Part shown: positions 7,477 through 14,717 of the stretch, one piece after another | How positions within the stretch are numbered: the stretch's first letter is position 1 | How the letters are laid out: each line of letters begins with the position of its first letter | NCBI GenBank assembly: GCA_041752455.1 | Contig: JBGSWL010000070.1 | Span: 1 to 40,568, forward strand | Direction of reading: 5' to 3' | DNA from: JBGSWL01 sp041752455 | GTDB lineage: Bacteria; Pseudomonadota; Alphaproteobacteria; Rhizobiales; Rhizobiaceae | Length of the DNA: 40,568 nt | Position numbers and translations under genes: made by a program | Notes under the pieces: model-generated | Databases searched by the model: none | Told to the model about the DNA's origin: nothing | The model's input: the letters and a program-made list of their open reading frames with translations, nothing else

Positions 7477-8490
7477 TCAACGTTGGTGCCAGGCCGGCAT
7501 CAAGTCGCCTTCAACGGCCCGCGCATCATGGACCCCGCGCGCGACGGCGCGCGCCATGGTCGCCGTCGCCATCGCGCAAAGATCGATGAAGCGATCGGGT
7601 GACGGCACATTTGCCGAAGTGCCGGTTGCAACGCCAAAGATGCAGTCGCCGTCGAACGGCGTGTGCGATGGCCAGATCGCGCGGGCAAAGCCATCATGGG
7701 CGGCAACCGCCAGCCGCTTGCACTGGGCCTTGGTCAGCGCCGCATCGGTCGCGACGATGCCGATTGTCGTGTTTGCGCCTGAAGGATCACGCCCTCGGTC
7801 CCGGAACTTGATGCGAAGACTTGCCGCGTCTGCGGGCAGGGGCGTCGGCCAGCCGAGCCCGCCGAACTCGCCTCCGATCTCAAAAGGCGCCGCCCAGAAG
7901 TGGCGGCTCTCGCCGATCGTCACCGAACCCAGCGGATTGACCGCCACCAGCGCCGCCACCGTGTCCGTCCCGTCAAGGACCGACGCGCTGCCGAGGCCAC
8001 CCTTGAGCCCTGCCGTCAGCGCGCCGGTGCCCGCGCCATGATTGCCGGTGGCAAAATGTGTTGAGGCTGCTTCCGCCGCCTGCCTGCCGAGCCGGTGATA
8101 GGTGAGGTTGTCGACAGCTTCCTTGTCGCCACCATTGATCAGGTCAAACAGGATCGCCGCTGGCACGATGGGTATCCGGTGCGGCCCGACCGCAAAGCCA
8201 CGCCCCCGTTCCTTCAGCACATCCTGGACACCACCAGCTGCCGCCAGCCCGAACGCCGACCCGCCGGAGAGGACGATGGCGTCAACGCCATCGACGGTAT
8301 TCATCGGGTCCAAAAGATCCGTCTCGCGGGTTCCAGGCGCGCCGCCAAGCACCATCACCGATGCGGTGACCGCTCGGTCAAACACGACCGCCGTCACACC
8401 GGTCTTCATCCGCGTATCGGTTGCCTGCCCGACAGTTATGCCGGCAAGATCGGTGATGTTGTTCGTCCCGCCGGTTTGCCAGATCGCCAT
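7477..8490 (-). CDS. P1-family (DmpA/BapA-like) peptidase
   Basis: 337 residues. P1 peptidases are Ntn-type self-processing aminopeptidases or D-esterases. Seen directly: 'NNITDLAGITVGQATD' near the N-terminus, 'TVDGVDAIVLSGGSAFGLAA' at about 65-85, the Gly-rich 'GNHGAGTGALTAGLKGG' and 'GLGSASVLDG', and a C-terminal 'VARGVHDARAVEGDL'. All are usual in bacterial P1 members. I could not assign the nucleophile with confidence, so autocleavage is inferred from family. No signal peptide is visible, so it should be cytosolic. Its ATG overlaps the stop of the binding-protein gene by one base (TGATG), which implies coupled translation and a possible joint role in handling an imported amide or peptide. 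Confidence 0.9.
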   Translation of the reverse strand: MAIWQTGGTNNITDLAGITVGQATDTRMKTGVTAVVFDRAVTASVMVLGGAPGTRETDLLDPMNTVDGVDAIVLSGGSAFGLAAAGGVQDVLKERGRGFAVGPHRIPIVPAAILFDLINGGDKEAVDNLTYHRLGRQAAEAASTHFATGNHGAGTGALTAGLKGGLGSASVLDGTDTVAALVAVNPLGSVTIGESRHFWAAPFEIGGEFGGLGWPTPLPADAASLRIKFRDRGRDPSGANTTIGIVATDAALTKAQCKRLAVAAHDGFARAIWPSHTPFDGDCIFGVATGTSANVPSPDRFIDLCAMATATMARAVARGVHDARAVEGDLMPAWHQR

Positions 8491-9485
8491 CAGTCGAATG
8501 TCACGCTGGGGACAGGTCTGCCGTTTGCAAACACATGGATCGCCAGAAAGCTGCGATCCGGCTCGCCCTGCGCATCAAAGCGAATGGGTCCAGTCGGTGT
8601 CGCGAATTCCTGCGTCCGCAGCGCGGCAAGCGGCGAGGGGAAGTCGAGCGCTGCAACGGCAATGTCGATCGCCACTGCCGCAAGATCGATATCGTCCGGC
8701 ACGCCAACCGCGATTGTGCCATCGGGCAGGGCGCCGTCACCGGGGGGCGCGATCAGGTAACTGCCGCCGGCCAGCACGAGCGAAATGCCGGAAACCTCTG
8801 CCGCCTGGGCAATGACCGATGCATCGCGTGCCTCGCCGCCGATCACCACATGCGTCGCGCCGGATCGCTGGATGCGCCGGACCAGCGACACCTGGTTGTC
8901 GAGCAGCGGCCTGAAGGTGTCGGTAAACACCGGAACCAGCGCGCGCGCTTCCAGCGTTGCGCGCACGCCTTCTGCCAAGACGCGGCCGTACAGCGTTCCG
9001 TCGTCGATGATGGCAATCGGCTTGTCCCGCCAGATGGTGGCAAGGTGGTTTCCGAGAACCTCGGCCTCGTCGTCCAGCTGCGGCCCGATGCGAAACACCG
9101 TCCAGTCCTTGTTGGTGCCGCGCGGCGGTCGGGTGATGTCTGCGGCGCGAATGCCGGTCACCAGCATCGGGACTTGCGCGTCGATCAAGGCCGGAGCCGC
9201 GCCATCGAAGGCATCGATGCAGGGCAGGCCGATGACGATTTTCGCCCCCCCAGAAATGGCGGTTTGCGCCGCTGTTGCGCCGCCCTCGGTCGAACAGGCA
9301 TCATCGAGAAGGGAAATCGGCGCATCGGAATTGTCGCCAATGGCTTCTTCCATTGCCCGGCCGAGCCACGCCTCGCGTCCTGTCAACGGCGCAAACGCGG
9401 CAATGTCTGCTGCGCGCGCCAAAGCCGGTGCCATTGCACAAGCGAGAAGACCGGTAAGGGCGATGCGGGAAGCAATGCGGCTCAT
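8490..9485 (-). CDS. Periplasmic type-I (LivK-like) ABC transporter substrate-binding protein, orphan
   Basis: 331 residues from the ATG at 9485, with signal peptide MSRIASRIALTGLLACAMAPA up to about residue 25. The mature part has the two-lobe leucine-binding-protein layout: 'IAAFAPLTGREAWLGRAM', 'AISGGAKIVIGLPCIDAF', 'KPIAIIDDGTLYGRVLAEGV' and 'GATHVVIGGEARDASVIAQA'. The family binds branched-chain amino acids, amides, urea or aromatic acids. No permease or ATPase gene accompanies it here, so it either serves a transporter encoded elsewhere or works as a sensor. A longer frame (to 9542) would place unrelated residues ahead of the signal peptide. The 102 bp to xdhC is a divergent promoter region. 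Confidence 0.85.
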   Translation of the reverse strand: MSRIASRIALTGLLACAMAPALARAADIAAFAPLTGREAWLGRAMEEAIGDNSDAPISLLDDACSTEGGATAAQTAISGGAKIVIGLPCIDAFDGAAPALIDAQVPMLVTGIRAADITRPPRGTNKDWTVFRIGPQLDDEAEVLGNHLATIWRDKPIAIIDDGTLYGRVLAEGVRATLEARALVPVFTDTFRPLLDNQVSLVRRIQRSGATHVVIGGEARDASVIAQAAEVSGISLVLAGGSYLIAPPGDGALPDGTIAVGVPDDIDLAAVAIDIAVAALDFPSPLAALRTQEFATPTGPIRFDAQGEPDRSFLAIHVFANGRPVPSVTFD

Positions 9486-9587
9486 GCCCCAGTCTTGCCT
9501 TGGCAGTTGATTGTGGGCAAGCCGCTTTACGTTGCCTGCCAAGCGGCTATCTTCAATGGCATTGACCGCCTACCGGGATTTTCGCCC

Positions 9588-9905
9588 ATGGAAACAACCG
9601 ACCCGCTCGTCTTTGCCGAACAGAAAATGCGCGATGGCATCGATGTCGCGCTGGCAACCGTCATCGACACATGGGGCTCGGCGCCGCGCCCGGCCGGCAG
9701 CCATCTCGCGGTTGATGGAACCGGAAGCTTTGCCGGTTCGGTGTCATCGGGATGTGTCGAAGGCGAGGTGATCACCGCCGCAATGGAGGTCCTGCAGACA
9801 GGCGAACCGCAGATGCTGGACTTTGGCGTTGCTGATGAAACCGCATGGCGTGTCGGTCTCTCCTGCGGCGGGCGCATCCGTGTCTATGTTGAGCGGATCG
9901 GCTGA
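9588..9905 (+). CDS. XdhC/CoxI-domain protein, short N-terminal type
   Basis: 105 residues, ATG at 9588. It consists of just the XdhC/CoxI domain: 'VALATVIDTWGSAPRPAGSH' followed by 'GSVSSGCVEGEV' with the conserved Cys, and a C-terminal 'GLSCGGRIRVYVERI' with the second Cys. XdhC proteins bind and sulfurate the molybdenum cofactor and pass it to xanthine-dehydrogenase-family enzymes; the Cys residues contact cofactor or sulfur. In many alphaproteobacteria this role is split over two adjacent genes as here; the partner follows after 9 bp. No molybdoenzyme gene lies in the window, so the client is elsewhere. Confidence 0.9.
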   Translation: METTDPLVFAEQKMRDGIDVALATVIDTWGSAPRPAGSHLAVDGTGSFAGSVSSGCVEGEVITAAMEVLQTGEPQMLDFGVADETAWRVGLSCGGRIRVYVERIG

Positions 9906-9914
9906 CAGTTCATC

Positions 9915-10610
9915 ATGGATCCGCAAACCCTCATCGCCCTGAACCGTGAACGAACTGCCCGCAAGGGCTGCGCCGTCGTCACTGAACTGTCGACCGGCCG
10001 CGACCGTCTGGTGCGCGAAAGCGAAGTCATACCGGGCGAACTCGGCGAGGCCATGGCAAAAGCCAAGCGCAGCGGCAGGGCAGGCGTCGTGGAAATCGAA
10101 GGCGCATCGTACTTCATCAACGTGCACATGCCGCCGGTTCGCCTCGTCGTCATCGGCGCCGTGCATATCACGCAGGCTCTGGCAATCCTTGCGTCGCCGC
10201 TCGGCATGGCAATGGAAGTCATCGATCCGCGCACGGCCTTTGCAACGCCAGAGCGCTTTGCCGGTGTCAATCTCTTTGCCGATTGGCCTGAACAGGTGCT
10301 GGGCGCAAAGCCGCTGGACCGGTGGACCGCCTTGGTGGCGCTCAGCCACGATCCGAAGATCGATGACTGGCCGCTGATGAGCGCACTTCGTTGCAGGTGC
10401 TTCTATGTCGGCGCGCTCGGTAGCCGCCGCACCCATCAAAAGCGGGTGGAGCGGTTCACTGAGGCGGGCTTCGGCGAGGGTGAGCTTTCGAGGATAAGTG
10501 CGCCGGTCGGCCTTGATATCGGGGCGTCAAGTCCGGCGGAAATCGCGCTGTCGATCCTTGCAGACATCGTGGCGCACCAGCGCAAGACAGATGGCGGTCA
10601 GGAAGCCTGA
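9915..10610 (+). CDS. XdhC-family protein with Rossmann C-terminal domain
   Basis: 231 residues. An N-terminal XdhC/CoxI-like part (about 1-75) lacks the conserved Cys pair of the partner. The XdhC_C Rossmann domain follows: 'VRLVVIGAVHITQALA' (GxVHxxxxLA nucleotide-binding loop), 'VIDPRTAFATPERF', 'ALSHDPKIDDWPL' and 'FYVGALGSRRTHQKR', all strong signatures. It is predicted to work with the upstream short XdhC in molybdenum cofactor sulfuration and insertion. The 9-bp spacing indicates one transcript. The last 13 bases overlap the convergent DUF2256 gene. Confidence 0.9.
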   Translation: MDPQTLIALNRERTARKGCAVVTELSTGRDRLVRESEVIPGELGEAMAKAKRSGRAGVVEIEGASYFINVHMPPVRLVVIGAVHITQALAILASPLGMAMEVIDPRTAFATPERFAGVNLFADWPEQVLGAKPLDRWTALVALSHDPKIDDWPLMSALRCRCFYVGALGSRRTHQKRVERFTEAGFGEGELSRISAPVGLDIGASSPAEIALSILADIVAHQRKTDGGQEA

Positions 10611-10768
10611 GGTCTTGGCACCTTGCGGCCTGACTTGGCTTCCTTGCGGCATCGTTCCGAACAGAACTGCACTTCATCCCAGACCTTGGCCCAGGATTTG
10701 CGCCAGACCATCGGACGGCCGCAGTGTTTGCAGGGTTTTTCGGGAAGCGTCAGTTTCTTGTGGGCCAT
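10598..10768 (-). CDS. DUF2256 small zinc-ribbon protein
   Basis: 56 residues from the ATG at 10768; two upstream in-frame starts give a tail unlike the family. Four Cys in C-x2-C and C-x3-C pairs (Cys13, Cys16, Cys36, Cys40) should bind zinc. The central 'MVWRKSWAKVWDEVQFCSERC' region (residues 20-40) is the DUF2256 hallmark. No function is established; the protein is basic and might bind nucleic acid. It is convergent with the XdhC gene and lies just upstream (31 bp) of the end of the pilin-like cluster. Confidence 0.9.
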   Translation of the reverse strand: MAHKKLTLPEKPCKHCGRPMVWRKSWAKVWDEVQFCSERCRKEAKSGRKVPRPQAS

Positions 10769-10799
10769 GGCCGGAACATGGCGCAAATCGCGCCAATGT

Positions 10800-11282
10800 C
10801 TACGCGCAAGTCACAACCACGGTGCCGCTGTAGGTCTCGGCTTCGAAGACGTTGTTGCCGTTCTTCTTGGCTTCAAGGTTGACGGTCACATCGGTCGTGC
10901 CGCCGCCATGCGATAGGTTGAAACCTGCGTTTCCCTGAACCTCGCTACGGTTCGTGCCGCCAGCGTTGATCGCGGTCCCGGCGATATAGGCCCGCACATC
11001 GCTGTAGCTGGTATCGGCCGCAGGATGGTTCCATGTGATCTGGGACATGTGCGCACTCACCCGGGCAAACACCGTGTTTGTCACACGCACGAGGCCGGAG
11101 GTTTCACCGGCAAATCGCGAAGAGATGACCTTGTTGGTGGCATTGGCGCGCATCGTGCCGTCGCGTACGACAATCACCGTGCACGAACCGGAAACCGTCG
11201 AGGTAAAGCGCAAGTTTGTGGCGGTCGCCGTGGCTGCGCCAACAAACAATAGAGCACTCGCGGCCAGAAGGATCACTCGCAT
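10800..11282 (-). CDS. Exported two-cysteine pilin-like protein A
   Basis: 160 residues with a signal peptide (MRVILLAASALLFVGAATATA). The mature part shares a pattern with three other genes of this cluster: an early Cys followed by hydrophobics and Gly-Thr (CTVIVVRDGTMR), then 'VISSRFAGETSG', and at the C-terminus 'TDVTVNLEAKK' ending in 'GTVVVTCA' with the second Cys. This resembles spore-coat-U/chaperone-usher pilin subunits (an immunoglobulin-like beta-sandwich closed by a disulfide), but it ends in a Cys rather than the usual aromatic strand. It is last in the cluster. The start may be ATG 11282 or the GTG at 11276, which gives a 4-base GTGA overlap with the preceding stop. Confidence 0.72.
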   Translation of the reverse strand: MRVILLAASALLFVGAATATATNLRFTSTVSGSCTVIVVRDGTMRANATNKVISSRFAGETSGLVRVTNTVFARVSAHMSQITWNHPAADTSYSDVRAYIAGTAINAGGTNRSEVQGNAGFNLSHGGGTTDVTVNLEAKKNGNNVFEAETYSGTVVVTCA

Positions 11283-11758
11283 CGCAGCGTGACTTCACCC
11301 TGATAGGCGCCGGACGGAAAGCTCCCTGACTGGTGTGTCGCTTCGAGATCGATCCGCATGCGCGTGAATGTGAGGCGAAACGGAAGCTGCAAGGTCGCGT
11401 CACCCGGACGGCGCGCAAAATTCACGCCGCCAAGGATTGAAGTGCCCGAGAACGAAGGCGAAAAATCGGTATCCTGATCACCGTCGATAGGTGATGAAAC
11501 CCAATGTGACCTCGGCACGACAGAAATCGAGTAGTTCCGGAACGACAGGACACGGGCAATACCGGATGTTCCGCCAGTCAACCGCGACGATAGCACCGAG
11601 CCGCTGCTGTTTTGCGCAAGCGTCCCGTTGCTGTCGATCAGGATCACGCAGGCATTGGGCTCGGATATGTTGCCGGCAAAGCGCATGTTGGCGGCCCCGA
11701 CCGATGTGGGCATCAGCGCACACAGCGCGATCGCGAACCGCAAACAGGTCATTCGCAT
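11273..11758 (-). CDS. Exported two-cysteine pilin-like protein B
   Basis: 161 residues; signal peptide MRMTCLRFAIALCALMPTSVGA. The mature protein keeps the cluster pattern: 'ACVILIDSNGTLAQN', 'VLSSRLTGGTSGIARV', and C-terminal 'FPSGAYQGEVTLRCE'. The middle region (RSHWVSSPIDGDQD) differs from its paralogues, so the four are divergent members rather than recent copies. The ATG at 11752 gives an ATGA overlap with the stop of gene C and may be the real start; I give the longer form. Predicted periplasmic or surface protein; no enzymatic motif. Confidence 0.72.
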   Translation of the reverse strand: MRMTCLRFAIALCALMPTSVGAANMRFAGNISEPNACVILIDSNGTLAQNSSGSVLSSRLTGGTSGIARVLSFRNYSISVVPRSHWVSSPIDGDQDTDFSPSFSGTSILGGVNFARRPGDATLQLPFRLTFTRMRIDLEATHQSGSFPSGAYQGEVTLRCE

Positions 11759-12210
11759 CGAAGCACCACAGTTGCCGCGTACTGGCCGGCTGGAAACGAA
11801 CCACCTTGGCGGGTGGCCTTGATATTGACGGTCACGTCGGTTTGTCCGCGCTTGATCCGCTGTTCCACGCCCGATGGGACGGAGAAAAAGTTCGTGGCGC
11901 CATGCGCGGACATCGATGCCTCAAAGCGGGTGTTGTTCGAACCGCCTGATGGCTGGATTGAAAAGCCCAGAGGGGCATCGACGGAGACCGAATAGCTGGA
12001 ATTTGTTGCGATCACGACCGCTTCGCCAGGCTTGGCGCCTGGTGTCGACGATGAAAGCACTGAAGCGCCCGGGTTGGGGCGCATTGTGCCTCTTTCATTG
12101 ATGATGATCGTACATGACTGTTTGGACTGGGCAAATGCGGACGCCACGCCCACGCTCAAGGCACAGGCCAATGTGACCAAGGTCACGGCTATCCGCACGT
12201 CCGGCAACAC
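11749..12210 (-). CDS. Exported two-cysteine pilin-like protein C
   Basis: 153 residues from a GTG at 12210. I chose this start because the preceding gene ends at 12212 and AGGAAGGG lies upstream inside its last codons; the longer frame to 12303 would bury the signal peptide. N-terminus VLPDVRIAVTLVTLACALSV then 'GVASAFAQ' (cleavage near 27). Mature features: 'SCTIIINERGTMRPN', 'VLSSSTPGAKPGEAVVIAT', 'TDVTVNIKATRQGG' and the end 'FPAGQYAATVVLRCE'. It has the same two-Cys layout as the others. Genes B and C overlap by a few bases, so translation is coupled. Confidence 0.72.
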   Translation of the reverse strand: MLPDVRIAVTLVTLACALSVGVASAFAQSKQSCTIIINERGTMRPNPGASVLSSSTPGAKPGEAVVIATNSSYSVSVDAPLGFSIQPSGGSNNTRFEASMSAHGATNFFSVPSGVEQRIKRGQTDVTVNIKATRQGGSFPAGQYAATVVLRCE

Positions 12211-12211
12211 T

Positions 12212-12679
12212 TCAGTTGCGCCCTTCCTGTGACCATCCGTCGTCAGTGAACTCGGTGATTCCACCTTCGGTTTCGGTCGGGGTTTCGACCGAACGTCCGA
12301 CACCCATCTGCATCAGTTCGAGCTCGACGCGCAGACGCGCGATTTCCAACTGGTAAAGTTCGGTGCAATCAAGCCGCTTGCGCGGCATGGCGAGCGGAAT
12401 GACCAAACGCCCGTAGGCCGACTGTGACGAACTAAGGTTGTTCGGATTGCCGATCACGCCGACATCGAGATAGGCGCCGGAGCCGCCGACGGCGCTCCGG
12501 CAGGAGGTGCCGTCCGCTGCGCGCACTTCGTCGTGCCCGGAGGGCAGCGAAACGCCGGGAAGCTGGAATGCCAGGTTCGAATTGTTGATTTCTTGCGCTG
12601 CGGCAAAATCGGCGGAAAGTGCCATCGCAGCAAGAACTGTCGCCAGAGTCAGCGACGCTCGCCGATGAATTTTCCGCAT
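12212..12679 (-). CDS. Exported protein of unknown family in the pilin-like cluster
   Basis: 155 residues with signal peptide MRKIHRRASLTLATVLAAMA up to about residue 28 (AAAQ). The mature part starts with Asn/Leu-rich 'EINNSNLAFQLPGVSLPSG', then 'DEVRAADGTSCRSAVGGSGA' and 'YLDVGVIGNPNN', then a basic 'PRKRLDCTELYQLEIARLRV' that is probably helical; an acidic, disordered tail follows. Two Cys may pair. It is unlike the four pilin-like neighbours, so it may be an assembly or anchor protein. Proteins with the same 'ADGTSCRS...LDVGVIGN' layout exist in other rhizobia as far as I recall, without assigned function. It overlaps the upstream chaperone-like gene by 31 bp. Confidence 0.7.
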   Translation of the reverse strand: MRKIHRRASLTLATVLAAMALSADFAAAQEINNSNLAFQLPGVSLPSGHDEVRAADGTSCRSAVGGSGAYLDVGVIGNPNNLSSSQSAYGRLVIPLAMPRKRLDCTELYQLEIARLRVELELMQMGVGRSVETPTETEGGITEFTDDGWSQEGRN

Positions 12680-13062
12680 ATCTGAGCCTTGATGTTGTTG
12701 GCCGACTGGCCGGGGAAGGGAACGCTTTCGGTGCAGATGCGCACCCGCTTTTCCTTCACACCGTCGAACGGAACGAGCACCGTCACCGTGCGGCTGGCAT
12801 TTGACGCGAGCGTGAAATTGTCAGCCGAGAACTTGACGTTCTCGATCGGACGGAATTCGGCGTCATAGGCGCGCATTTCAACGCGGATCCGGTGCCCGTA
12901 CGGGTTGGCCGGAAAAACCTTGACGGCGAACGTGTCCGTGAAACTTTGAACCTTGCCGCGCATCGGCGACATGGATTGTGCCGCTGCCCCTTGGGGCAGC
13001 AGCGCGACTGCGAGCGAGCCCGCAACAATGGCTGAAACAAAGTGTTTTCGTGTCGACATCAT
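12649..13062 (-). CDS. Exported single-domain protein resembling the N-terminal domain of PapD-like chaperones
   Basis: 137 residues; ATG 13062 with AAGGGGACCC upstream. Signal peptide to about residue 29 (LLPQGAAAQ). The mature part of about 108 residues reads as one immunoglobulin-like domain: 'FAVKVFPANPYGHRIRVEMR', 'FTLASNASRTVTVLVPFDG' and 'EKRVRICTESVPF'. The last two resemble the G1 edge strand and the following Arg/Cys/Val/Pro segment of periplasmic pilus chaperones (normally around RVYRIxxxxP). A true PapD-type chaperone has a second domain and about 230 residues; here it is absent. Whether this is a minimal chaperone or a structural part is open. It lies between the first pilin-like gene and the rest. 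Confidence 0.6.
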   Translation of the reverse strand: MMSTRKHFVSAIVAGSLAVALLPQGAAAQSMSPMRGKVQSFTDTFAVKVFPANPYGHRIRVEMRAYDAEFRPIENVKFSADNFTLASNASRTVTVLVPFDGVKEKRVRICTESVPFPGQSANNIKAQICGKFIGERR

Positions 13063-13087
13063 TGCAGGGTCCCCTTCTGCAGTTGAA

Positions 13088-13543
13088 TTATTCGCAGGTC
13101 AGAACGACGACGGCTTCGTACGAACCGTTGGCAAACGACGTGCCGGAGGCAGCAGCTGCAACGAGATCGACGTCAACAGAGGTATCGCCGAGGCCAACCG
13201 AAACCGGCGTGCCGGCAGCAGTTGTCGTTGCACCGATCGTCAGGTCAGCCACATAGGAGTCGGCAGCAGTCGGGCCGGAAACCCATGCGGTCGGGCTGGC
13301 GACCGAGACATTGAAGTTGTAGCCAGTCGTGGTGACGGTGGCTGCACCGGCAGCGCCGCCGGTTGCCTTCGAACTCAGCACGTTGCCGCCGTTTGCGGAA
13401 GCAAGCGTACCGTTCTGGTCGACAACGATCGAGCAGGTTGTGTCGACGGTGCCGTTGAATTCGACGTTGCCGGTGGCGGCAACGGCGTAGTTGGTTGCGA
13501 GTGCGACCGAAGCCACGCTCATTGCGATAAGAACTTTCTTCAT
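13088..13543 (-). CDS. Exported two-cysteine pilin-like protein D (first gene of the cluster)
   Basis: 151 residues from the ATG at 13543 (CAGGAG upstream). Signal peptide MKKVLIAMSVASVALATNYA, cleavage near AVA at residue 22. The mature protein is extremely rich in Ala, Thr, Val and Gly: 'GTVDTTCSIVVDQNGTLAS', 'VLSSKATGGAAGAATVTT', 'SVDVDLVAAAASGTSFANGS' and the end 'EAVVVLTCE'. This composition and lack of charge suit an abundant, self-associating surface subunit. It is probably the major subunit, as it lies first with the best ribosome-binding site. About 250 bp of non-coding DNA upstream should carry the cluster promoter, shared divergently with the hydrolase at 13799. Confidence 0.75.
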   Translation of the reverse strand: MKKVLIAMSVASVALATNYAVAATGNVEFNGTVDTTCSIVVDQNGTLASANGGNVLSSKATGGAAGAATVTTTGYNFNVSVASPTAWVSGPTAADSYVADLTIGATTTAAGTPVSVGLGDTSVDVDLVAAAASGTSFANGSYEAVVVLTCE

Positions 13544-13798
13544 AGCCCTGTTTCTCCTGTTCACAGCCTTGCTGTGGTTGCGTTGTCCGCGGGTGAGACG
13601 CATTCTTGGTTTTGTCACGATATTCCGGCGCGGCCGGAAAACGGCTAAGCCCCCCTTTGGCGATGACAACCTACACATGTGAACGTTGCCGTGTGGTTGC
13701 GCCACGTGGTGAACAAAATGCTAATGACCGGGCAAAGTGTTGAACTGTACGCAGATGGTAAAGGAACCCCGTTCATGCTCGCCAAAGAGTGGTAGAAA

Positions 13799-14683
13799 AT
13801 GAGACAGCACCTCTTGATTGTATTGCTCCTTGCTGTCTGCGCCGTTGCGAATGCGGCAACCACATTTGCATCTTCCATTTTGTTGCCGTCACACAAGGAT
13901 CGCCAATTTGCCTATCGGGCATCACTGAACGAACAGGATCAGGGCGGGTTTCGCACCATCGCCTACAGTGAAGAGCGCGACATCGACCAGCGCGACGAGG
14001 TGCCGGAACGGCGCGTGAAATCATCGTTTGTGGACCGGACCGGGCAGCGCGCAACCCGCGAACTTCAGCTTCAGACGCCGGTTGGAACGATCCGTTATTT
14101 CGCTGCTGGTACGCAGCGGGGCGCTCAGGTGATCACGATCTACATCCATGGACGCGGCGGTGACGGATCGCAGGGCGCCAATGACTGGTCGTTCGGCGGC
14201 AACTTCAATCGCATCAAGATGCTGATGCTGAAGGCCGGCGGCGTGTATCTTTCGCCCGACGCCGAGGATTTTTCAGCCACCGCGATCGAGAAACTGGCGG
14301 CTCTTGTTTTGCACCATCGGCAACAGGCCCGGCCCGACGCGCCGGTCATTCTTGCCTGCGGATCAGCGGGCGGGGCGGTGTGTAACGCCATGGCTCGTGA
14401 TGACCGGATTGCTTCATCGCTCGGCGGCGTCCTGCTGCTTGGTTCATATTGGGATGAAGCCTGGCAACAGACGGTTGCAGGCCGAAATCGCGTGCCGGTT
14501 TTCATCGGGCATGGCAGCCGCGACACGGTATTCCCCGTCGAGCGCATGGAAGAACATTACCGGCGCTTGCGCGACGCGGGCATTCCCGTGCGGATGGTGC
14601 GCTTCGAGACGGGAACGCACGGCACACCGATCCGCATGACCGACTGGCGCGAAACCATCAATTGGATGCTGACGGCGCGATGA
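13799..14683 (+). CDS. Secreted alpha/beta-hydrolase (esterase-like)
   Basis: 294 residues with signal peptide MRQHLLIVLLLAVCAVANA. The catalytic domain shows the oxyanion region 'IYIHGRGGDGSQGANDW' (about 114-130), nucleophile Ser189 in 'LACGSAGGAVCN' (Cys in place of the first Gly of GxSxG), Asp242 in 'GHGSRDTVFPVERM', and His274 in 'TGTHGTP'. Its spacing fits a dienelactone-hydrolase or phospholipase-like fold. The HGRGGD loop suggests a small carboxylester or lactone substrate; nothing in the sequence names it. It is followed after 34 bp by the ATP-grasp gene on the same strand, so they may be cotranscribed. Confidence 0.82.
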   Translation: MRQHLLIVLLLAVCAVANAATTFASSILLPSHKDRQFAYRASLNEQDQGGFRTIAYSEERDIDQRDEVPERRVKSSFVDRTGQRATRELQLQTPVGTIRYFAAGTQRGAQVITIYIHGRGGDGSQGANDWSFGGNFNRIKMLMLKAGGVYLSPDAEDFSATAIEKLAALVLHHRQQARPDAPVILACGSAGGAVCNAMARDDRIASSLGGVLLLGSYWDEAWQQTVAGRNRVPVFIGHGSRDTVFPVERMEEHYRRLRDAGIPVRMVRFETGTHGTPIRMTDWRETINWMLTAR

Positions 14684-14717
14684 TGCCTGTTCATCGAGTC
14701 CGCCCGGGCGCTGATTG

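Noticed and set aside
8535..9905. 456-codon plus ORF ending in the XdhC domain
   Set aside because: The 5' two-thirds are antisense to the binding-protein gene; the XdhC family starts at 9588.
10779..10795. Small hairpin TGGCGC-AAATC-GCGCCA after the pilin-like cluster
   Set aside because: Lies upstream of DUF2256 and not past the T-run; stem of 6 bp without T-run is too weak to call a terminator.
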